From Betaproteobacteria bacterium (GTDB lineage Bacteria; Pseudomonadota; Gammaproteobacteria; Burkholderiales; SG8-41), in assembly GCA_025363575.1 (NCBI GenBank), contig JANYDM010000076.1, positions 1 through 38,364 on the forward strand: DNA of 38,364 bases. Reading direction: 5' to 3'. Every line of letters begins with the position of its first letter. Positions within the stretch are counted from its first letter, which is position 1. The notes beneath the pieces were generated by a model that was not told where the DNA came from, searched no databases, and worked only from the letters and a program-made list of their open reading frames with translations. A program made the position numbers and the translations under genes. This document shows positions 17,128 to 25,346 of this stretch, one piece after another.

Positions 17128-18094
17128 ACGTTCATTACTGCCTCGTTCTCTGCCTTCTGTTGCCGGCAATTGCGAATGCGGCCGAACCCGCCGCAGCGTA
17201 TCCCACCAAACCATACACTACATTGTTCCGTTCGCCCCTGGCGGCCCGACGGACATCATGTCGCGCGCGATCGGCGAGAAAGTCGGCGCCGCGTGGGGTC
17301 AGCAGGTAGTCGTCGACAATCGCGCCGGCGCGGGTGGCAACATCGGCGCCGAGATCGTCGCCAAATCCGCGCCGGACGGCTATACGATGATGATAGGGCA
17401 CGTCGGCACGCACGCGATCAACGTGAGCCTCTATCCCACAGTTAATTTCGATCCGGTCAGGGATTTCACGCCGATTTCCCTGATTGCGACTTACCCGCTC
17501 GCACTCGTCATCTATCCGGGCGTGCCCGCAAAATCAGTGCACGAACTGGTCGCACTCGCAAAGGCGAAACCGGGAACGCTCAACCTCGCGTCCGCCGGCA
17601 GCGGCGGCCCCACGCACCTTGCGGGCGAGCTATTTAAAACGTCTGCGCATATCGACATCGTCCACGTGCCCTACAAAGGCAACGCCGCCGCTCTGACCGC
17701 AGTCGTCGCCGGCGAAGGCCATATGATGTTCAGCAACATGCTGACCGCGATGCCGCACGTGCGCACCGGACGCCTGCGCGCGCTTGCGCTGTCGTCTGCC
17801 AAGCGCTCGCCGCAGGCGCCGGATTTGCCGACGATAGCGGAGTCGGGGGTGCCCGGCTACGACGTGCGGCCGTGGTACGGCATTCTCGGACCCGCCGGCC
17901 TGCCGCCGGCGATCGTGACGAAATGGAACCGCGAAGTCGCGCGCGCGATCGCGCTGCCTGAAATGAACGAGCGCTTCATCGCCCAAGGCATCGACCTCGA
18001 AGCGAGCTCGCCCGAAGCGTTCGCCAGCCTGATCAAAGCCGAAGTGCCGAAATGGCGCAAGGTCGTCAAGGACTCAGGCGCCCGCGCCGACTGA
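17124..18094 (+). pseudogene. Frameshifted Bug/TctC-family TTT receptor
   Basis: A GTG at 17124 (overlapping the GGT stop) opens a frame with a clear signal peptide (HYCLVLCLLLPAIANAAE) and the mature start AAAYPTKP. The frame then turns to nonsense (YTTLFRSPLAAR). The rest of the family sequence continues in the +1-related frame from about 17212: IHYIVPFAPGGPTDIMSRA, VVDNRAGAGGNIG, APDGYTMM, HVPYKGNAAAL and the C-terminal KWRKVVKDSGARAD. Homologues read YP-x-KPI, so a single A appears to be missing between the CCA and TACAC codons near 17211-17215. Either the gene is recently inactivated or this is a sequencing error. Everything downstream looks intact and unmutated, so the lesion is young or technical. 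Confidence 0.88.
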
Positions 18095-19069
18095 TCAGTC
18101 CGCCTTGATCCCCGCGTCGCGACCCACGCGCCGCCATTTCCTGAGCTCGCTGCCTACGTGCTCGGCGAATTTTTCGGATGATCCGCCAACGGGCTCGATG
18201 CCCGATTCCGCGAAGCGCTCCTGCAACGCGCGTACCGCAAGCGCGCGGTTGATTTCATCATTTATTTTTTTAACGACCATGACCGGCGTGGCGGCAGGCG
18301 CCCACAGCCCGTACCAGTTGTCGAATTCATAACCGGGCAGGCCCGACTCGGCAATGGTCGGCAACTCCGGCGCTATTGCCGCGCGGTGCGCACCGGTCGT
18401 TGCGATGACGCGCAGGCGGCCAGATTTCACATGCGGCTGCAGCGACGCGAAGTTGGCGATGAACATGTGGATTTCCCCTGATATGGCAGCGGTCGTTACG
18501 GGCCCGGTGCCTTTGTACGGGACATGCACGAGTCTTACATTGGCCAGCGAGCGGAACAATTCGGCCGCGAAGTGCCCCACCGAGCCGCTGCCGCCGGACC
18601 CGTAACGGACTTCGTCCGGCCGCACTTTGGCGAGCGCGATGAGCTGGGCGACTGAGCGTGCCGGCACGCCGGGATGCAGGGCAAGCCCGTCCGTCTGCGT
18701 GACCGTCAGTACGACAGGCGCGAAGTCTTTTTCCGGGTCGTAGGGCAGCTTCGGGTAGATGGCCGGCACGAAAGTAAAATTTGCCGTCGTCAGCAGTAAC
18801 GTATAGCCGTCGGGCGCAGCCTTCGCGACGCCATTCGTGCCTATCGTTGTTGCACCGCCGCTGACGTTGTCGACGATGACCGGCTGTGCCCACGCTTCGC
18901 TCATTTTTTGCGCGAGCGCGCGCGCGATGAGGTCGGTGCCGCCGCCCGGCGCGCTCGGCACGACTACGCGCACGGATTTACGCGGATAGTCCGTCTGCGC
19001 ATGGACGCCGCCCGCCCCGGCGGCACAGCAGGCGCCGGTAATGGCATGCCACAAAAAACGACGCAACAT
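18095..19069 (-). CDS. Bug/TctC-family TTT receptor
   Basis: This is a 324-residue periplasmic receptor. The signal peptide (RRFLWHAITGACCAAGAGGVHAQ) precedes DYPRKSVRVVVPSAPGGGTDLIARA. Family segments include PVIVDNVSGGATTIG, APDGYTLL, SAGSG-like YGSGGSGSVGHFAAELF, HVPYKGTGPVTTA, TIAESGLPGYE and the C-terminal ELRKWRRVGRDAGIKAD. A GGGAGG sequence 11 nt upstream of the ATG is the ribosome binding site. It is encoded tail to tail with the frameshifted receptor, with no base between the two stop codons (TGA then TCA). It is divergent from the MmgE/PrpD gene with a 196-bp gap, so it may share control with that operon. Confidence 0.93.
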   Translation of the reverse strand: MLRRFLWHAITGACCAAGAGGVHAQTDYPRKSVRVVVPSAPGGGTDLIARALAQKMSEAWAQPVIVDNVSGGATTIGTNGVAKAAPDGYTLLLTTANFTFVPAIYPKLPYDPEKDFAPVVLTVTQTDGLALHPGVPARSVAQLIALAKVRPDEVRYGSGGSGSVGHFAAELFRSLANVRLVHVPYKGTGPVTTAAISGEIHMFIANFASLQPHVKSGRLRVIATTGAHRAAIAPELPTIAESGLPGYEFDNWYGLWAPAATPVMVVKKINDEINRALAVRALQERFAESGIEPVGGSSEKFAEHVGSELRKWRRVGRDAGIKAD

Positions 19070-19251
19070 TTTTTTATCGCCTCCCTTTCTTACCTTCTAT
19101 AGCATGCAACTCGCAACGCGCGCAAACGACGCGGCCGGCGCCGCGCGTTTGCCAATCGCACGCAAACAGTGGATTATTCAGGGCAGCCGCATCGTCCGCG
19201 GCCGCGCCGCACGTCGCGGCTATTTTTACCGCACACCCATCAGAAATCAGC

Positions 19252-19258
19252 GAGGAGG
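19252..19258 (+). promoter_or_regulatory. Strong Shine-Dalgarno that fixes the MmgE/PrpD start
   Basis: GAGGAGG lies 7 nt upstream of ATG 19266. It rules out the 75-codon longer frame beginning at 19041, whose added residues overlap the divergent receptor gene and resemble no protein. Confidence 0.8.
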
Positions 19259-19265
19259 AATCACC

Positions 19266-20663
19266 ATGCTTACCCGACGCCTGGCGGAATTTGTCGTCAA
19301 CACTCGCACTCAAGATATCCCGCCGCAGGTACTGGCGGGCTCGCGTCACGCGCTCGTGGATACGCTGGGCTGCGCACTCGCGGGAACGCTGGAGCCCGCC
19401 GCCGAACTCGCTGCGCGCTGGGCAGCGGATGCCGCGCCTGCCGGCAAGGCATCCGTGTGGGGCCGCAACCAGAAAACGTCGCCGGCCGAAGCCGCTTTTG
19501 CGAACGGTATTGCGGGACATGCGCTGGATTTCGACGACAGCCTGCCGAGCCTGCGCGGGCACCCGAGCACGACGATGGGACCCGCTGCAATCGCTGTCGG
19601 CGAAATCACCGGCGCATCCGGGTCGGCGGTGCTCGCCGCGTTCGCGCTCGGCCTCGAAGTCGCCGGCAAGCTCGGGCGCGCGATCGGGCCCAGCCATTAC
19701 CTGCGCGGCTGGCACACCACCGCGACCATCGGCACATTTTCCGCGACGACGGCGGCGGCGCGGCTGTGGGGGTTGAATGCCGCTCAACTGCAATCCGCGT
19801 GGGGTCTGGCAGCATCGCAGGTGAGCGGGCTTGTGCGCAATTTCGGCACGATGACCAAACCATTCCATGCGGGCCACGCTGCGCGCAGCGGCGTGCTCGC
19901 CGCCTGGATGGCGCACCATGGATTCACCGCGGACGAAAATATTTTTGACGGCAAAGACAGCTTCTTCTCGACCTACGGCAACAATGATGGCGAAGCGCTG
20001 ACCGCCAGTATCGAGCGGCTCGGCAAACCGTGGGAAATGCTTGAACCGGGCATCTACGTTAAACGCTGGCCGAGCTGCTACTGCAACGCGCGGCCGGTCG
20101 GCGGCATTCTAAAAATGATCGCCGAGCACCACATCCGCGCCGATGAAGTCGAGGCGGTTGAAGTCGGTTTCCTGCCGGGCTCCGACACGGCGCTCGTCAG
20201 CGAGAACCCGCAGACCGGCCTCGAAGGCAAGTTCAGCATCGAATACAACGCGGCCGCAACGCTGCTCGACGGCAAGCTGACACTCGAGACCTTCACGGAT
20301 CCCATGGTGCAGCGCCCCGCCGCGCGCGAGCTGATGAAAAAAGTGAAGCGTTACCGCATCGACGCCCCCGGGACTTACTCCGGCGTTGTCGGCCACACCG
20401 ACGTCATGATCGCGACCAAGCGCGGCCGGTTCAACTTGAAAGTGGAACACGCGCCCGGCTCGCCCGAATGGCCGATGACCGAGGCGGATCGCGATGAAAA
20501 ATTCCTCGACTGCGCCGGCCGCGTGCTGGGTGCGCCGGGCGCGCAGCGTTTGCTCGAGCAATTGCGCAAGTTCGAGTCAATTTCGGATGTAGGCGCGTTG
20601 ATCAAGGCCACCGTGCCGCAGGCGGGCGGCAAACCCCAGCCCGCGCGTGCCGATGTTGCGTAA
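19266..20663 (+). CDS. MmgE/PrpD-family protein (dehydratase/isomerase-like)
   Basis: This is a 465-residue cytosolic protein of the family that includes 2-methylcitrate dehydratase PrpD and aconitate-decarboxylase-like enzymes. The family outline is visible: DTLGCALAGTLEPAAELAARW, ANGIAGHALDFDDSLPSLRGHPSTTMGPAAIA near residues 80-110 with the conserved DFDD and H-P-S/T-T block, LGRAIGPSHYLRGWHTTATIGTFSA, the GTMTKPFHAGHAARSGVLAA block, and YVKRWPSCYCNARPVGGIL. The usual members act on citrate-like or itaconate-like acids; the substrate here is unknown. No prpB or prpC neighbour exists, arguing against propionate catabolism. The two TTT receptors that follow overlap or nearly abut it, suggesting a tricarboxylate- or dicarboxylate-like substrate imported for this enzyme. 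Confidence 0.92.
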   Translation: MLTRRLAEFVVNTRTQDIPPQVLAGSRHALVDTLGCALAGTLEPAAELAARWAADAAPAGKASVWGRNQKTSPAEAAFANGIAGHALDFDDSLPSLRGHPSTTMGPAAIAVGEITGASGSAVLAAFALGLEVAGKLGRAIGPSHYLRGWHTTATIGTFSATTAAARLWGLNAAQLQSAWGLAASQVSGLVRNFGTMTKPFHAGHAARSGVLAAWMAHHGFTADENIFDGKDSFFSTYGNNDGEALTASIERLGKPWEMLEPGIYVKRWPSCYCNARPVGGILKMIAEHHIRADEVEAVEVGFLPGSDTALVSENPQTGLEGKFSIEYNAAATLLDGKLTLETFTDPMVQRPAARELMKKVKRYRIDAPGTYSGVVGHTDVMIATKRGRFNLKVEHAPGSPEWPMTEADRDEKFLDCAGRVLGAPGAQRLLEQLRKFESISDVGALIKATVPQAGGKPQPARADVA

Positions 20664-21624
20664 CGCCGTACCCGCGCTGCTGATCGCCGGTTGCGCGCTT
20701 CTACAAAGCACGCCTTCGCGCGCGCAGGATTATCCTGCTAAGCCGATACGGCTGATCGTGCCGCAACCGCCCGGCGGTACTTCCGACATATTGGCCCGCA
20801 TCTTCGCGAAAAATCTCGCGGAAAAGCTGCGGCAACAAATCATCATCGACAACCGCGCAGGAGCGAGCGGCACGCTGGGCACCGATCTCGCTGCCAAGGC
20901 GACCCCCGATGGTCACACGCTGGTGTTCGTCTACACCACGCACGCGACTACGCCCGGCATCTACGGCAAGCTGCCGTACGATCCCGTGGCCGATTTCGCG
21001 CCCATCACCATCGTCGCCGCAGCGCCGCTGTTTCTCGTCGTGCATCCGAAAATTCCGGTCACTTCGGTCAAAGAGCTCATTGCGTACGCGAAAACGCGAC
21101 CCGCCGAGCTTAACTTCTGCTCGGCCGGCAACGGCAGCGGCAGCCATCTCGCCGGCGAGCTCTTCAATACGATGACCGGCGTGAAGCTCACGCACATTCC
21201 CTATAAAGGTTCGGGGCTCGCAATCACCGAATTGATCGGCGGCCAGGTGCAACTGATGTTCGCCGGCATCGTGCCGATAGATCCGCATGTGAAAGCAGGC
21301 CGGGTGCGCGGCATCGCTGTATCGAGCGCGAAACGCTCGTCCGCGATTCCACAGGTGCCGACCATCGCCGAATCGGGACTGCCCGGCTTCGAAGTCGTGG
21401 GCTGGTACGGCGTGCTCGCGCCGGCGCACACGCCGCGCGCGATTGTGGAACGGCTGCATGGAGAATTCGTAAAAATCCTGCAAACGCCCGAAGTCCGAGA
21501 GCGCCTTCTGAGCGAAGGCGCTGAGCCTGTCGGCAATACGCCCGCCGAATTCACTGCGTTCCTCAAGACCGATATCGCGCGCTGGGCCAAAGTCATCAAG
21601 CAGGCCGGCGCCAGACTGGATTGA
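20653..21624 (+). CDS. Bug/TctC-family TTT receptor
   Basis: This is a periplasmic receptor of about 323 residues whose ATG overlaps the end of the MmgE/PrpD gene by 11 bp; a GTG two codons earlier (20647) is also possible. The signal peptide MLRNAVPALLIAGCALLQSTPSRAQ is followed by DYPAKPIRLIVPQPPGGTSDILAR. Further signatures are IIIDNRAGASGTLG, FCSAGNGSGSHLAGELF, HIPYKGSGLAITEL and IAESGLPGFEVVGWYG. The signal-peptide Cys has no clear lipobox. Tight overlap implies translational coupling with the enzyme gene. It is one of two consecutive receptors in this operon. Confidence 0.93.
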   Translation: MLRNAVPALLIAGCALLQSTPSRAQDYPAKPIRLIVPQPPGGTSDILARIFAKNLAEKLRQQIIIDNRAGASGTLGTDLAAKATPDGHTLVFVYTTHATTPGIYGKLPYDPVADFAPITIVAAAPLFLVVHPKIPVTSVKELIAYAKTRPAELNFCSAGNGSGSHLAGELFNTMTGVKLTHIPYKGSGLAITELIGGQVQLMFAGIVPIDPHVKAGRVRGIAVSSAKRSSAIPQVPTIAESGLPGFEVVGWYGVLAPAHTPRAIVERLHGEFVKILQTPEVRERLLSEGAEPVGNTPAEFTAFLKTDIARWAKVIKQAGARLD

Positions 21625-21628
21625 GCGC

Positions 21629-22600
21629 ATGGCGAACGCAGTCTTTGGTTTCATCGCGGCAATCGCGGCGGCGTTTGCTGCGGGTGTAGTCCATGCGCAA
21701 AACTATCCGGACAAACCCATTCGCATCATCTCGCCGTTCACGCCCGGCGGCGGCACTGATCTGATGGCGCGCCTGATCGGTCAGCAACTGACGAAAAGCT
21801 GGGGCCAGCAGGTCGTCGTCGAAAACAAACCCGGCGCCAACGGGATGCTTGGAGCGGACTTTGTCGCCAAGGCAGCGCCCGATGGTTATACGCTGCTCGT
21901 CGGCACCATGGGCACGCATGGCATCAACGCGAGCCTCTATAAGAAATTGCCTTACGACACCATCAATGATTTCGCGCCCGTCACCGCATTGATAACGTCG
22001 CCTATGCTGCTGTGCGTGCATCCGTCGGTGCCCGCGCGCACCACCGGCGAATTCATCGCGCTCGCGCGGGCGCGCCCGGGCCAGATCACGTTCTCTTCGG
22101 CCGGCACCGGCAGCGTAGGCCATCTCGCCGGCGAACTCTTTAACTATCTCGCGCACGTGAAAATCGTGCACATACCGTATCGCGGCGCCGGCCCCGCCGC
22201 CATCGACCTCATGAGCGGCCAGGTGCAGGCGATGATGGGATCGCCGGCGGCCGCGTTGAACTTCGTGAAGATCGGCAAAATCCGCGCGCTCGCGGTCACC
22301 AGCCGCAATCGTTCGGCGCTCGCGCCGGATATCCCGACGCTGGCCGAGTCAGGGCTGAAGACTTATGACGTCACGACCTGGTACGGCTTGTGGGCGCCGG
22401 CGCGGACGCCGAACGCCATCGTGCAGCGGCTCAACGCCGAGGTGAAGACCATGCTCGCGCTACCGGAGATCAGGCAGCAACTCGCGACGCAGGCGCTCGA
22501 GCCGCTTGGCAATTCGCCCGAGGAATTTGCGGCGCTCATCAAAGCAGAGCTCGCGAAATGGGCGCAGGTCGCGGCCGGCGCATCGATAACGCCGGAATGA
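21629..22600 (+). CDS. Bug/TctC-family TTT receptor
   Basis: This is a 323-residue periplasmic receptor starting 4 bp after the previous receptor's stop. The signal peptide (ANAVFGFIAAIAAAFAAGVVHAQ) is followed by NYPDKPIRIISPFTPGGGTDLMARL. It shows VVVENKPGANGMLG, APDGYTLLVG, FSSAGTGSVGHLAGELF, HIPYRGAGPAAIDL and TLAESGLKTYDVTTWYG. Differences from its neighbour in the ligand-loop region (ISPFTPGGG against IVPQPPGGT) suggest a different ligand. It is the last gene of the MmgE/PrpD operon and lies convergent to the DadA-like gene with a 13-bp gap. Confidence 0.93.
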   Translation: MANAVFGFIAAIAAAFAAGVVHAQNYPDKPIRIISPFTPGGGTDLMARLIGQQLTKSWGQQVVVENKPGANGMLGADFVAKAAPDGYTLLVGTMGTHGINASLYKKLPYDTINDFAPVTALITSPMLLCVHPSVPARTTGEFIALARARPGQITFSSAGTGSVGHLAGELFNYLAHVKIVHIPYRGAGPAAIDLMSGQVQAMMGSPAAALNFVKIGKIRALAVTSRNRSALAPDIPTLAESGLKTYDVTTWYGLWAPARTPNAIVQRLNAEVKTMLALPEIRQQLATQALEPLGNSPEEFAALIKAELAKWAQVAAGASITPE

Positions 22601-22613
22601 ACGGGACGCGCGG

Positions 22614-23849
22614 TTAAAACCGATTCACGCGGAACGGCGCGATATCCATAGTCGGCGTGCGTCCCGCGACGAGGTCGGCGATGATGCGCCCGGTCGGCGC
22701 GCTGCCGACGAGACCGATGTGGCCGTGGCCGAACGCGTAATAGGTGTTCTTAAATCTGGTGGCGCGCCCTATTACCGGCCGTGAATCCGGCATCGACGGG
22801 CGGCGCCCCATCCAGCGCGTGCTGTCGACTTCGCGCACCTGCGGGAACATGCGCTTCATGTGCTGCACGAGCACGTCCGCGCGGCTGTAGTCCGGCTCGG
22901 CGTCGATGCCGGCGAATTCGGTCTGGCCGGCGATGCGCGTGCCCATTTCCATCGGTGTTACGAAAAACTTGTTTTGCGCCGAGCATACCGGCATCGGCAG
23001 CTCGAGGCCCGGATCCGAGAACGTAACGTGATAACCGCGCTCGGCCTCGAGCGGCACGCTGTCGCCCAGCTTCGCGCTGAACTTCCCCGAATGCACGCCG
23101 GCGCACAGCACGAGCTCGTCGAACTCCATGCGGCCGGCGTCGGTCAGCAATGCCTGCGGACCGTTCGACCCCATTTCGATATCGAGCACTTCGCGCTGCA
23201 CGATGATGCCGCCGTCTTTCTGGAATTGCTGCGCATACATTTTTGTCAGCCGCTCCGGATTGGTCACGTAACCCTGCTCCGGCAGATGAACGCCGCATGC
23301 ATAGTTGCGCCCCAGTGCCGGCACCATGCGCTCGACGCCCGCGGCATCGAGCTCGTTGCAAATCACGCCGCGGTCGCGCCGCAGCTTCCACGCGAGCGCG
23401 TCCTTGCGATAGGACTCGACGCTGTCGTACACGACGACGTAGCCCGTTTGACGAATGATGTCGGAACAACCGGCTCGTTGCGCGAGCGGCCCGTGCGCGT
23501 CGAACGTCTGGCTCAAGAGACCGATCAATGCATCCGCGGTTTCTTCGATATGCGCCAGCCGCGTGCTGGTGACGAAACGGAAGAGCCAAGGCAGCGCCTG
23601 CAAAAAATAGGACGCCCGCACCTTGAGCGGCCCGAGCGGATCGGCGAGATAGCCCGGCACTTTTTTCAGGATGCCCGGCATCGCGATCGGGACGCACGAG
23701 CCCGGCGAGAGGATGCCCGCGTTGCCGAACGACGTGTACTGGCCGGGCGCCAGCTTGTCGACGACTGTGACATCGTGACCGTCGCGCCGTAAATACGCAG
23801 CGGTGGCGATGCCGACAATGCCGGCGCCGATAACGGTAATTTTTTTCAT
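22614..23849 (-). CDS. DadA-like FAD-dependent D-amino-acid dehydrogenase/oxidoreductase
   Basis: This is a 411-residue flavoprotein of the DAO family. The start KKITVIGAGIVGIATAAYLRRDGHDVTVVD is a full FAD-binding beta-alpha-beta unit. SFGNAGILSPGSCVPIAMPG is typical of D-amino-acid dehydrogenase small subunits. The substrate half includes HLPEQGYVTNPERL, and the C-terminal FAD contact is AFGHGHIGLVGSAPTGRIIADLV. The ATG at 23849 was chosen because the Rossmann strand begins there; a 20-codon longer frame adds unrelated residues. It is divergent from the HcnC-like gene with a 104-bp gap, so both units may be controlled together in amino-acid or imino-acid oxidation. The substrate is not determinable. 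Confidence 0.88.
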   Translation of the reverse strand: MKKITVIGAGIVGIATAAYLRRDGHDVTVVDKLAPGQYTSFGNAGILSPGSCVPIAMPGILKKVPGYLADPLGPLKVRASYFLQALPWLFRFVTSTRLAHIEETADALIGLLSQTFDAHGPLAQRAGCSDIIRQTGYVVVYDSVESYRKDALAWKLRRDRGVICNELDAAGVERMVPALGRNYACGVHLPEQGYVTNPERLTKMYAQQFQKDGGIIVQREVLDIEMGSNGPQALLTDAGRMEFDELVLCAGVHSGKFSAKLGDSVPLEAERGYHVTFSDPGLELPMPVCSAQNKFFVTPMEMGTRIAGQTEFAGIDAEPDYSRADVLVQHMKRMFPQVREVDSTRWMGRRPSMPDSRPVIGRATRFKNTYYAFGHGHIGLVGSAPTGRIIADLVAGRTPTMDIAPFRVNRF

Positions 23850-23953
23850 TCGGGTCGATCCGGTGAGTGATGAACTGCGTGTGCCGCAATTATGGCAAAA
23901 TTCAACCACATCTTCTGCATTTTCCTGGCATTCTTCCCCGCATTTCCATTCGC

Positions 23954-25069
23954 ATGCCCAAATACGACAGCATAGTCATCGGCGGCGGCCTCGTCGGCTC
24001 TGCCGTCGCCTACGGACTTGCGCGCCGTGGGCTTAGCGTTGCGCTGCTCGACGAAGGCGATGTCGCTTTCCGTGCGTCGCGCGGCAACTTCGGGCTGGTG
24101 TGGGTACAGAGCAAAGGTATAGGCGTGCCCGAATATCAGCGATGGACGCGCCAGTCGTCGACACTGTGGGACGATTTCGGGCGCGAATTGAAAGCCGAGA
24201 CCGGCGTCGACGTCCAGCACGAGCATCGCGGCGGGCTGCATATCTGCATCACCGAAAAAGATTTCGCCGAGCGCAAGCACGCGATGGAACAGCTGCATCT
24301 CGAATCCGGCGAAACACGCTTCGAATATGAAATGCTCGATCAGGCGCAGCTTAAAAAGCTGATGCCCGAGATCGGGCCGGAAGTCACGGGCGCGAGCTAC
24401 ACGCCGTACGACGGCGCGGCGAACCCGCTTTATCTTCTCCGCGGTCTGCATACCGCGCTGCTGAAACGCGGCAGCCATTATTTCCCGCGCAGCAAAGTCA
24501 CGGCGCTGAAAGCGGCGCCGCATGATTTCACCGTCACGGCCGGCGGCCATACCTTCCACGCGCCCAAGCTCGTGCTCGCGGCCGGCCTCGGCAACAAAGA
24601 TCTGGGCGCGCTCGTCGGCCTCAACGTGCCGGTGCAGCCGGTGCGCGGTCAGATACTCGTCACCGAGCGCGTACAGCCGGTCTTGAGCATGCTCACCATC
24701 TGGGTGCGGCAGATGGCAGAAGGCGGCCTGCTGATAGGCGAATCGCGCGAGGAAGCGGGCTACAACGACGTAACGACGCCCGAAGTGCAGCGCGGGATCG
24801 CCGCGCGCGCGATTACCATGTTCCCGTTTCTGCGCGACGTGCGCATCGTGCGCCACTGGGCAGCGCTGCGCGTCATGGCGCCGGACGGCCTGCCGATCTA
24901 CGCGCAGTCGGCGCAGTTTCCCGGCGCTTTCGTCGCTACCTGCCATAGCGGCGTGACGCTCGCCGCGGCCCACGCGATACGCTATGCCGGATTCGTAGCC
25001 GACGGCGCGCTGCCAGCCGAGGTCGCGCGCTTCACGAACCAACGGTTCGATGTTCAAAACGCTGCCTGA
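23954..25069 (+). CDS. FAD-dependent oxidoreductase, HcnC/beta-subunit type
   Basis: This is a 371-residue flavoprotein of the DAO fold, corresponding to the beta subunit of heterotrimeric dehydrogenases such as hydrogen cyanide synthase (HcnC), D-hydroxyproline dehydrogenase and opine/proline dehydrogenases. The N-terminus YDSIVIGGGLVGSAVAYGLARRGLSVALLDEG binds FAD. DGAANPLYLLRGLHTALL and VQPVRGQILVTERV follow, and the C-terminal VATCHSGVTLAAAHAIRYAGFV contacts FAD. ATG 23954 starts the Rossmann strand; a 29-codon extension was rejected. It overlaps the [2Fe-2S] protein gene by 20 bp, and the third subunit follows, so the three are one operon. The gene order here is beta, [2Fe-2S], alpha. 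Confidence 0.88.
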   Translation: MPKYDSIVIGGGLVGSAVAYGLARRGLSVALLDEGDVAFRASRGNFGLVWVQSKGIGVPEYQRWTRQSSTLWDDFGRELKAETGVDVQHEHRGGLHICITEKDFAERKHAMEQLHLESGETRFEYEMLDQAQLKKLMPEIGPEVTGASYTPYDGAANPLYLLRGLHTALLKRGSHYFPRSKVTALKAAPHDFTVTAGGHTFHAPKLVLAAGLGNKDLGALVGLNVPVQPVRGQILVTERVQPVLSMLTIWVRQMAEGGLLIGESREEAGYNDVTTPEVQRGIAARAITMFPFLRDVRIVRHWAALRVMAPDGLPIYAQSAQFPGAFVATCHSGVTLAAAHAIRYAGFVADGALPAEVARFTNQRFDVQNAA

Positions 25070-25346
25070 CGCCGCGGACGCGACCGTCGCCGTCCACATC
25101 AACGGTGCGCCTTTCAGCGCGCCGGCGGGATGCACCGCCGCGGCCGCGCTCTTGCTGGCAGGTGCGATACCCACGCGCACGACGCCCATAAGCTCGGCGC
25201 CGCGCGCGCCCTATTGCATGATGGGCGTGTGTTTCGAATGCCTGGCGGAAATCGACGGCGTGCCCAATCAGCAGGCCTGCATGGTGCCCATCGCCGACGG
25301 CATGCGCATCGACCGCCAGGCCGGCAGCCTCAAAGTAAAAATATGA
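25050..25346 (+). CDS. Small [2Fe-2S] ferredoxin-like subunit, HcnA type
   Basis: This is a 98-residue electron-transfer subunit of the flavin dehydrogenase. The Cys motif YCMMGVCFECLAEIDG with a fourth Cys in QQACMVPI is the plant-type [2Fe-2S] pattern used in HcnA-like subunits (C-x4-C-x2-C, then C). The first half (VAVHINGAPFSAPAGCTAAAAL) is the beta-grasp entry with an extra Cys. Overlaps of 20 bp upstream and 4 bp downstream (ATGA) imply coupled translation and fixed stoichiometry. It passes electrons between the two flavoproteins or onward to the respiratory chain, by analogy with characterised relatives. Confidence 0.9.
   Translation: MFKTLPDAADATVAVHINGAPFSAPAGCTAAAALLLAGAIPTRTTPISSAPRAPYCMMGVCFECLAEIDGVPNQQACMVPIADGMRIDRQAGSLKVKI

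Noticed and set aside
23846..25189. A 447-codon minus-strand frame
   Set aside because: It lies antisense to the HcnC-like flavoprotein gene, which has a clear FAD-binding start; the opposite frame has shadow composition.
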